From positions 1 to 10,526 of the forward strand of contig WQSU01000058.1 of assembly GCA_009787675.1 (NCBI GenBank): a stretch of DNA of 10,526 nt. The letters run 5' to 3'. Shown here piece by piece: positions 6,622-10,526 of this stretch. The translations under genes and the position numbers were made by a program. Numbering within the stretch: the stretch's first letter is position 1; the number at the start of each line of letters is the position of its first letter. The DNA is from Lentimicrobiaceae bacterium (GTDB lineage Bacteria > Bacteroidota > Bacteroidia > Bacteroidales > WCHB1-69). The notes beneath the pieces are model-generated. The model made no database searches. It was not told where the DNA came from and saw nothing but the letters and a program-made list of their open reading frames with translations.

Positions 6622-8385
6622 TTACTTTATCAACACCTTATGTGTTTCAACACCATCTTTACCTATTATTTTCACAAAAGCAATCATCTCGCTTAATGCA
6701 GTTGGTATTAATACATTATCGGTTGTGTTCACTTTGAAATCGCATAGCAAAGCGCCGGTGATATTAAAGAGTTGAACCGTTTCGATGTATCTGTTTTCCA
6801 CATTAATGATATTGATCATTTTTCCGGAAGCAAAAACGGTCATCCATTCTTTTCTTAAGTCGTTGATGCTGCTTTCTATAGTAGAAAAGTTACCTTGTGT
6901 AGCCCATGGGCTGGTGCGATCGTTGCTACAATGGGCTCTAACAGTCCACAAATAAGCGGTATTGGGTGTAAGTTCTTCAATCAGATAGCTTTTTACTTCA
7001 AGGTCTTCCACATTATTCCAAGCTGTAGTGGTAGCATCGCGGTAGCGAAGATCCCAACTCAAATCTTCATCGCTACCTTTCTCCCAAGATAATCTTGCGC
7101 TTACGGAGGTGATTTCTGTTACATTCAAGTTAACCGGATATTCGCAGGGTAGAAACTCGGGACCCGTCATGAAAATAAATGATCCCCAATCACTGACACT
7201 TGTCTCGGAACATACCACTCTGATTTGCACTTCAATTCGTGTCTCAAACGGAAGTCCTGACAGTAAATAAGGATTTATGGAGGTTTTTAACGGCTCTGTC
7301 CACTCATTCTCTCCTACAATCCGGTAACGAATTTCCCATAAATCAGCATCTTCTTCGTAAGAATCCCAGTAGATTTCTGCTTTTCCGCCCAATAATGATT
7401 GCTGATTTACAGCCAAATTATAAACTCCGTCACACTCTGCCGGTTCAGCCAGTTCAATAAAAATATCTTCTATATGTGTTTGTACTTTCTGCGCAAAAGT
7501 CCACAAGATTCTTACTTTAACACGTTCTCCGTTAAAATTGGGAAAAGGAGGAATCGTTAAAGTTTCCATATTATCATCTTCCCTTGGGTATTCAATGTCG
7601 GGAGCATTATTCTTATTCAAAGTAAAAATGGTAACAAAGTTGACATCGTCATTGCTTAATTGAATTTGAAAAGAGGTTTCATCTTCCCATTCTGAGTTTT
7701 GCAGAGCAGTATAAAATGTTGCAAATGTAGGAACTGCAAAATAATATCTGAAATGTATGCTATTTTTCCCTTCACCCAACAAGATCCATTGGGTAGTTAA
7801 AGACATAATGACAGGGTCTCCCGGCATTCCGTTGATCGTACTTTGTTGCAACCATGATTTTGTTCCCCACAAGCAATTTTGTTTATAAATATCACCATCG
7901 CCCAGCACATACCAGTCAAAGGGAACTTCCCCCAACTCTTCTCTTGTATAGTCTGAAATATAGGGAACTTTCCCCCATGTAAGGAAATCGGCAGCGAGAT
8001 AGTTCGCAGAATAAGTTCCACCACTCACACTCCATGCCTGAAAATGATAAATTACATTATCCGTAAGACCTTCAAGCAAAATATTAGTGTTTGTACCTCC
8101 AAGATATACAATTGTTCCGCCCCCTTCAATTTCATCTCCCACTTGATAGGTTCCTTGCGGAGTGCCGAATGTACCTCCGGGAAGAACTTGTCCCTGCATG
8201 TTTGTCTTGGGAACATCGGTCATGGCAATCAAGATGTTATTGCCGCTTGCGTTGGCAGTGGCGGATAATTTTACGAAATGGTATCCGTAATCTATAATCT
8301 GCAAATTTGCAGGCACAGTTTGAGCATTAAGGTTCATCGCCAAGACAATGAATAATCCAATATATAATAGAGTAAACTTTTTCAT
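6622..8385 (-). CDS. T9SS-sorted secreted protein with fibronectin type III domains
   Basis: The 587-residue product has a signal peptide (MKKFTLLYIGLFIVLAMNLNA, cleavage near 21-22). Four further regions follow: a first fibronectin-like domain with an inserted GTYQVGDEIEGGGTIVYLGG loop (about 25-136); a beta-rich region of about 150-313, perhaps a lectin-like or 'choice-of-anchor' jelly roll; and two fibronectin type III domains (about 318-407 and 414-503). Each of the last two has a cysteine at its start and one near the end (318/392 and 414/486), which could form disulfides. The sorting domain, at about 516-587, is a variant without the YPNP motif. It begins MTVFASGKMINIINV and contains VQLFNITGALL. 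A role in surface binding or adhesion is a guess from the domains. It starts 10 nt after the stop of the upstream cargo gene, so the two are probably one transcript. Confidence 0.9.
   Translation of the reverse strand: MKKFTLLYIGLFIVLAMNLNAQTVPANLQIIDYGYHFVKLSATANASGNNILIAMTDVPKTNMQGQVLPGGTFGTPQGTYQVGDEIEGGGTIVYLGGTNTNILLEGLTDNVIYHFQAWSVSGGTYSANYLAADFLTWGKVPYISDYTREELGEVPFDWYVLGDGDIYKQNCLWGTKSWLQQSTINGMPGDPVIMSLTTQWILLGEGKNSIHFRYYFAVPTFATFYTALQNSEWEDETSFQIQLSNDDVNFVTIFTLNKNNAPDIEYPREDDNMETLTIPPFPNFNGERVKVRILWTFAQKVQTHIEDIFIELAEPAECDGVYNLAVNQQSLLGGKAEIYWDSYEEDADLWEIRYRIVGENEWTEPLKTSINPYLLSGLPFETRIEVQIRVVCSETSVSDWGSFIFMTGPEFLPCEYPVNLNVTEITSVSARLSWEKGSDEDLSWDLRYRDATTTAWNNVEDLEVKSYLIEELTPNTAYLWTVRAHCSNDRTSPWATQGNFSTIESSINDLRKEWMTVFASGKMINIINVENRYIETVQLFNITGALLCDFKVNTTDNVLIPTALSEMIAFVKIIGKDGVETHKVLIK
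6841..6890 (-). repeat. Intact copy of the linker segment repeated at 5155-5204
   Basis: This part of the fibronectin-type gene encodes residues 499-515, joining the last fibronectin domain to the sorting domain. It is the only other copy of the 5155-5204 segment that I noticed in the window. The reading frame is open here and broken in the other copy. Confidence 0.65.
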
Positions 8386-8395
8386 TTTTCAAAAA

Positions 8396-10156
8396 TTAAT
8401 TAACAATAATTCGTATAGATTTTTTCCCTGTATCTAAAGTTAACGTGGCAATGTAAATCCCTTTTGAGAGCATACTTTTTTGAGGGTTCCACGTAATTAC
8501 ATGATCTCCATTGGGCAATATGCCGGAAAAAACTGTTTCCATTTTCTGCCCCATGATGGAATATAAGCTAATATCTGCTTTGGATGCTTTTTCCATATTC
8601 ACATAAAAATGGGCGTCTCCATCCACAACCGTGGGATACACGGCGAAAGATGAAGTTAACGTATTCATTTTTATAGAGCTGCCATTATTGCCCAGTGTTC
8701 CGTCAAGATTTATGCGTTGCAGATAAATTTTACGGTTTCCATCAGGGTCTTCCTCTATTTTCCGTTCATCGCTCCAAGCGGTAATCCAATAGCTGTTTTT
8801 AATCAATGGAGATGATTCCAAATCGCCTTTCTTACCCACAGCATTGGCAAATTGAATGATTTCATTTTCCCAAACATGTTCGCCTTTGCTATTGATGAGC
8901 AGCACACTGTTAATGTCCCATTGGTAGAAATATTCGGGGTGCCAAGTATTCCACGAATAAAACACCGCTACATTGCCGTTGCCTGCACCTTGAATAGAAT
9001 AGAATGAAATACTATGGTCTTCTGTAAGAGGAGCAATCTCTTTTCCATCGGGATCCCACATCAATTCGCCCGAAGGGATTTTCAGTTTTTGACCGGTCAT
9101 TTGTTGCCACGATTGTCCGGAAGAGGTTTCACGCCAAGCAACATAGAGTTCACTTGCCTCTTTATCGAAATACATGTCAGGGGCAAACCCTCTTAAAAAC
9201 TCGTTATATCCCACCCTTTCGCCGCCTTCACCTGAGGCAAAGCCTAACTTTCCGGCAGCAGTAACATGCGCAACATAAGTAGATTCTTTATTGGTGGAGT
9301 TTCTGTCATCATACCAGCCCACAAAGGCGCCTCCCATTTGATCGGAAATTATTCTTAAAATGCCTTGCAAGGGCGGAATGGTAAAGCCCCCGCGATAAAT
9401 GATTACGTCTTCCGCCCAAACAAGAGAGCCATCGAAATCTATTTTGCGCGCCATCAGGTATCGGGCACCCCCTTTAGTAAAGAGCACAATTACTTGATTG
9501 TTCCCTGCATTCACTAAACGGGGATATTCGCAATTCACGGTATTGTCGAACAAGGAGATTCCTTCTTGTCCCCACAGAAACTCACCGCTTTGAGAAACCC
9601 TTTGCATTTGAATGTGCGTCGTAGTTTCGTCCGACCAAGCCCAAACACAAACATAACTGCCATCTTCCAATTGCAGCATATTCATGTTGTGCACCAAATC
9701 AAATGCCTGCCCATTAGCCAGGTCAAGTCCAGCTTCACCCCAAAGCAGTTCGCCTGTTGCCGAAACTTTATAAAGCGAATAGCTGATGCTGTAGCCATCG
9801 GTAGCATTCCGGCAATCGGTTACTGCAATGAGGAGGTTCCCTTCGCGATCAACAAACAGGAGTTGCCCTACCAATGTCCAGCTCAGCGTTTCTTTATGGC
9901 TGATAATCTTACCCTCCGGCGGAAACAACATATTTCCGGCGGGGTCAACAATCTGTAAAACAGAAGCAATATTTCCGTTTATGGGGCGAAGGTAGTTAAC
10001 ATAAACAGTCCCATTGTTCGACACTGCCATTTCAAAATTGTAGGTTCCGGCATTCAGTGGGGTAATAAGATTGTTAACTTCGGGATTGTCGCTCCATTGG
10101 GCGTGCATAGCAAGACAACCCGTTAGGAAGCATAAGGTGAATAGATTTTTTTTCAT
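8396..10156 (-). CDS. T9SS-sorted secreted protein, predicted eight-repeat beta-propeller
   Basis: The 586-residue product starts with a signal sequence, MKKNLFTLCFLTGCLAMHAQ. LTGC at 11-14 resembles a lipobox, but cleavage by signal peptidase I after MHA (residue 19) is more usual for T9SS cargo. Residues 41-497 contain eight regular units of about 60 residues. Each ends in a 'V/I-x-x-x-G-x-x-x-W' type strand, such as VSATGELLWG (131), VSQSGEFLWG (187), IDFDGSLVWA (239) and INSKGEHVWE (421); most also have an inner strand such as AFVGWYDDR or WITAWSDER. This predicts a propeller-like fold. The tail from about 504 is a sorting domain: FAVYPTVVDGDAHFYV, ISLYSIMGQK, LSKGIYIATL and a basic end. 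The ligand or activity is unknown. No TAnnTTTG promoter was found in the 62 nt upstream, so read-through from the preceding cargo gene is possible. Confidence 0.9.
   Translation of the reverse strand: MKKNLFTLCFLTGCLAMHAQWSDNPEVNNLITPLNAGTYNFEMAVSNNGTVYVNYLRPINGNIASVLQIVDPAGNMLFPPEGKIISHKETLSWTLVGQLLFVDREGNLLIAVTDCRNATDGYSISYSLYKVSATGELLWGEAGLDLANGQAFDLVHNMNMLQLEDGSYVCVWAWSDETTTHIQMQRVSQSGEFLWGQEGISLFDNTVNCEYPRLVNAGNNQVIVLFTKGGARYLMARKIDFDGSLVWAEDVIIYRGGFTIPPLQGILRIISDQMGGAFVGWYDDRNSTNKESTYVAHVTAAGKLGFASGEGGERVGYNEFLRGFAPDMYFDKEASELYVAWRETSSGQSWQQMTGQKLKIPSGELMWDPDGKEIAPLTEDHSISFYSIQGAGNGNVAVFYSWNTWHPEYFYQWDINSVLLINSKGEHVWENEIIQFANAVGKKGDLESSPLIKNSYWITAWSDERKIEEDPDGNRKIYLQRINLDGTLGNNGSSIKMNTLTSSFAVYPTVVDGDAHFYVNMEKASKADISLYSIMGQKMETVFSGILPNGDHVITWNPQKSMLSKGIYIATLTLDTGKKSIRIIVN
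8666..10036 (-). repeat. Eight coding repeats of about 60 codons (propeller blades)
   Basis: The marker 'x-x-x-G-x-x-x-W/F/G' strand recurs in the product at about residues 70, 131, 187, 239, 298, 359, 421 and 482, so the spacings are 61, 56, 52, 59, 61, 62 and 61. The clearest pair at DNA level is near 9565-9600 and 9728-9765. The remaining units are diverged and recognisable mainly as protein. Confidence 0.7.
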
Positions 10157-10218
10157 AAATATTATATAAAAATTTGTTGAATATTTTATTGTATGTCGTT
10201 ATAAATTGTAGTAATTTT

Positions 10219-10526
10219 CTAATTCACCACCATCTTCTTCGCATCAGTTCTCTCTCCATTTACCGAAAGGGTGTAATGATAAATGCCGGGCGCCAGATCT
10301 GCCAAAGAAACGGTTGTTTTGTAGCTTCCTGCTTGCACTATGCCTATCGGCATGTTCTTTACCAATTGCCCAAAAGCATTGTAGAGGTTGATCTCTACTG
10401 CGCCGGCGGTGTAGATCTCGTAACCAATGGAAGTGGTTCCTGTGGCAGGATTGGGAATGTTTTGACCCAAGGAACCTCTTTTTCCACTTTGAGGTATGAG
10501 TGGCTTTTCCGTTTGTGTTTTCTTAA
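10219..10526 (-). CDS. C-terminal part of a T9SS-sorted secreted protein (5' end outside window)
   Basis: The minus-strand frame is open from the window edge to a TAG at 10219-10221, giving about 102 residues. A short low-complexity linker (EKPLIPQSGKRGS) precedes a complete type A sorting domain: LGQNIPNPATGTTSIGYEI, then INLYNAFGQLVKNM, LADLAPGIYHYTLSV and a basic end, KKMVVN. The internal TTG at 10470 is not the start, because the sorting-domain motif LGQNIPNP begins exactly there and the frame continues upstream without a stop. The functional part of the protein is outside the window. The gene precedes the propeller-protein gene by 62 nt in the same direction. Confidence 0.85.
   Translation of the reverse strand, partial: KKTQTEKPLIPQSGKRGSLGQNIPNPATGTTSIGYEIYTAGAVEINLYNAFGQLVKNMPIGIVQAGSYKTTVSLADLAPGIYHYTLSVNGERTDAKKMVVN

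Noticed and set aside
10219..10470. Complete 83-residue gene starting at TTG 10470
   Set aside because: The frame is open to the window edge, and the sorting-domain motif continues across this codon, so this is the tail of a longer gene.

Overview
The window looks like chromosomal DNA of a Bacteroidota member, most likely of Bacteroidales type. The evidence is several secreted proteins that end in the C-terminal sorting domain of the type IX secretion system (T9SS), A/T-rich intergenic DNA without Shine-Dalgarno sites, and a TAnnTTTG promoter element of the Bacteroidota housekeeping sigma factor. No rRNA, tRNA, CRISPR array, phage module or transposase gene was seen.

Layout. Bases 1-99 are the 3' end of a plus-strand T9SS cargo gene. 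A 157-nt imperfect palindrome followed by nine T residues comes next; it is a good candidate terminator and has the shape of a small non-autonomous element. From about 362 to 5172 lies a plus-strand block of housekeeping-like genes: a class I O-methyltransferase overlapping trmD by 4 nt, a cysteine-rich DUF3795-type protein, an ALDH3-type aldehyde dehydrogenase, a membrane-anchored metallophosphoesterase behind its own TAnnTTTG promoter, and a small four-helix membrane protein. From 10526 down to 5214 the minus strand carries four consecutive T9SS cargo genes: a cargo gene cut by the window end, a predicted eight-repeat propeller protein, a fibronectin type III protein, and a YD-like tandem-repeat protein. 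The last three are separated by only 10 and 37 nt and look co-transcribed.

How the genes relate. The plus-strand block is mainly RNA modification and general metabolism. The flanking genes encode exported proteins probably bound for the cell surface or medium. The two groups converge at about 5172-5214. In that junction, overlapping the last codons of the small membrane protein gene, is a decayed copy of the linker that joins the last fibronectin domain to the sorting domain in the neighbouring cargo gene at 6622-8385. This suggests that a cargo gene or fragment was once there and was lost by recombination.

I found no clearly new defence or mobile system. The most unusual items are the degenerate cargo fragment at the convergent junction, the long palindrome at 118-274, and the YD-repeat cargo that lacks any RHS shell or toxin region.
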